Source: Brachionus manjavacas
Taxonomy: Eukaryota; Rotifera; Eurotatoria; Ploima; Brachionidae
Assembly: GCA_019054805.1 (NCBI GenBank)
Contig: JAHQIY010000007.1
Location: forward strand, 997,501-1,061,500
DNA length: 64,000 nucleotides
Direction of reading: 5' to 3'
Under the pieces are notes generated by a model that saw only the letters and a program-made list of their open reading frames with translations, did not search any database and was not told the DNA's origin. Below are positions 62,201 to 64,000 of the stretch, in pieces. The position numbers were made by a program, and so were the translations under genes. Position 1 is the stretch's first letter. The number at the start of each line of letters is the position of its first letter.

Positions 62201-63387
62201 CATCTTTGTTTCCCGAGGCTCTGACGCCGTCCAACAGAGACGCCAACAGCGAGTCTCGATCGGACGATGTGTAGGTTCGGACAGGTCCGCGCATGTACTC
62301 TATGGAGAACTGTTGCGGGTCCTCTTCGCTGCGGATTATGGCAAAAATGTCCGAGAGCGGTTTGAGAGTGCAAATGGAATAGGTCGCCGGATCTCTTTCT
62401 AGCAAGCATGCTTCGCTAAGACACAATAAACGGCGCACAGGCTCTTGGTGCCGATTACTGATCTTGTACACAGTAAACTCGGCTAAAGATGTGATGAATT
62501 CGTCAGCGCTGAATTTGCCAAATTTTTCACTCCAAAATTGGTCTATGGTCAAGGGATCTTTTCGAAAGCGAATAGGAATGCCCACATAGTTTCCCGAGTT
62601 GTCAAGAATGCTCCGGATTAGGCTTTCGCGTTCTTCACATTGAAACAAATGCAATCTGTTGAAGCCGTTATTGGAAATCACCAGGCCATTTGGCACATCT
62701 GAAACATGAGCAATGAAATCGATATCTTTGAAGTCATAATTGATCAATATTTGTTTGTTCGACGGCTCTCGTTGGAAAATACACGAGGCGCTCACCTCAA
62801 GGATCACTTGTTTTTTTGTTTCGGACCAGTGTTGTTTGAAAGCATTGAATAGCTTTTAATTTTCTTTTTAAATAAAATAATTAAACTGAAAATGTTTTTT
62901 TACTTTATTTGAGGCAAATTTTTCACAAAATAAATTTGAAAAGCGAAGACTTTCTGTTAGAATGTCCGCTCGATGATCACTGGAAAATTTCATGTTATCT
63001 GTTTTTTTGCCCTTTTTGATGTTTAGCAAAAATTCATTGTTTGCTTGAGCTTTAAAATTTGGTACAATCCCAGCCAGTTCATTATAAGTCCACTTAATAT
63101 CAAATTAGATAATTTATAAATTTGAAAAAAAGTTAGATTTTCGATTAAATTTTTGAAAAATACCCAAGAACGCTGCTTAAATTAATAATAAAAATTATTT
63201 ACTTGATTTGTATTCTCCAAATTGGTGGGGTTATATGTTGTGATTCCATGAGTGCCAACAGAAAATATACGCTTGTATCTTTTGATAAAAAGTAAGCAAG
63301 TCAAAGTTTTTGATAATTATTTTCTTACTTTCCTTTCCAGGAATGTTTGGTTACAAAATAACAGCACAAGTTCTTGTTTTCGTTCAT
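56201..63387 (-). CDS. DNAJC13: DNAJC13/RME-8 endosomal J-domain protein
   Basis: A large peripheral endosomal co-chaperone of Hsc70 that works with retromer/SNX and WASH in sorting. The start codon at 63387 opens [20 protein letters not shown]. Exon 2 (about 63284-63207) gives [20 protein letters not shown], exon 3 (63093-about 62912) [12 protein letters not shown] and [13 protein letters not shown]. The giant exon (about 62855-56636) encodes over 2,070 residues without an intron; its true start is an acceptor upstream of the Met at 62807, giving [13 protein letters not shown]. Visible features: a GYF-like segment ([20 protein letters not shown]), the J domain with intact HPD ([20 protein letters not shown]), and four IWN-type repeats ([44 protein letters not shown]). 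Two short final exons end [14 protein letters not shown] and then PPPPGQDLE at 56201. Confidence 0.95.
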
Positions 63388-64000
63388 ATTATGTCAAATG
63401 TCATCTAAATAGCAATTCTTTAAAGAAATAAATAAATTTGGTCTTGTGAAAAAATGTTGACGGATCACAAGTCTAGGATCTTTTCAAAATGAATTTAAAT
63501 TAGAGAAAAAAATTAATAAATTTTGCTCATGTTATTGCTACAAGAATGAAACAAATATATGAAAACAAAATTTTCTTTTCATTTGCAGCTAAAATTTTTC
63601 AAAATCATATGATCTTATAGTTATTGCCATTTGCTCTTAATATTTTTTTTTAAATTATGCTAGAAAATAACTATTCTTTTTTTTTTATTAACTATAATTT
63701 CTTATTTAGTATTAAATTAATATAAATTTTATCATTTAATTCTAAACATTCGCAAATTAGACGAAAATTTAGGATTTATTCAATTAAAAGAGTGGTTTTG
63801 TTGACTTTGTTATCATTGAAAATGATAAAATATTTCTTAAAATAGATATTAAATTATTATTATAGATATTTTATTTTTTATGAATTATAATTCAAAAAAA
63901 TTATTATTTAGAATAATATATCTAATAAAATTATTATCCAGCTTTAGCTATCGACTAATTTTAAAATTGCTTCGTATCGTCCAAATTTTTTATTAAATTT
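63388..64000. other. AT-rich DNA upstream of DNAJC13
   Basis: No exon or repeat recognised. The DNAJC13 promoter should lie in the first part. Confidence 0.45.

Noticed and set aside
1..64000. CRISPR arrays, operons, ribosomal RNA genes and prokaryotic-type signals
   Set aside because: None seen. All genes are intron-bearing or clearly animal, so bacterial features are not expected.

Overview
The window is metazoan nuclear DNA: strongly AT-rich (roughly three quarters A+T by eye), with most genes cut by short GT-AG introns of about 40-150 bp and compact intergenic spaces. Every recognisable protein is an animal housekeeping or neural gene (ZDHHC17, GatC, a tamalin-like PDZ protein, TPP2, CBS, NAT9, SLC6 and SLC26 transporters, eIF3c, DNAJC13). 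No marker fixes the species. The base composition, tiny introns and compact genes suggest a small-genome protostome; a rotifer is my weak best guess and should be treated as inference.

Layout. 1-3885 (+) is the 3' part of a ZDHHC17/HIP14 ankyrin palmitoyltransferase; its 2.3 kb intron holds a MITE and a dead Tc1/mariner transposase. 4126-5648 (+) is a small mitochondrial GatC gene, convergent with a single-exon PDZ scaffold gene (5867-7738, -). TPP2 follows (11378-18266, +), with a 2.3 kb intron carrying a SINE relic and a possible nested two-exon ORF. 18809-19313 (-) is a four-exon, 113-residue secreted-peptide precursor with a TATA box, a signal peptide and a GKR amidation site; I could not assign it to a known family, and it is the most interesting gene here. 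After about 3.8 kb of empty AT-rich DNA come CBS (23270-25313, -) and NAT9 (26329-26955, -).

27.2-33.8 kb is an accessory stretch: a TTAA-flanked piggyBac-like non-autonomous element, a dead LINE, two tRNA-derived SINE copies, a FLYWCH/MULE transposase relic split by one of those SINEs, a truncated MITE, and a shattered SLC6 transporter pseudogene in whose interior the last of these landed. Two SLC6 transporter genes that appear intact follow in the same orientation (34703-37673 and 38455-41578), making a three-member tandem array. The first intact one has lost the conserved TM1 asparagine of the Na1 site. A LINE 3' scrap and an SLC26 anion transporter (43033-46277, -) come next.

46.3-51.3 kb is gene-free and repeat-rich: a long-range inverted repeat, a second complete copy of the MITE with a 9-bp target duplication, and a GC-rich foldback structure with concentric inverted repeats. 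The window closes with eIF3c (51364-54202, -) and DNAJC13/RME-8 (56201-63387, -), the latter carrying a single exon of about 6.2 kb. Neighbouring genes share no evident pathway. Local organisation is set by tandem duplication (SLC6) and by several independent families of small transposons.
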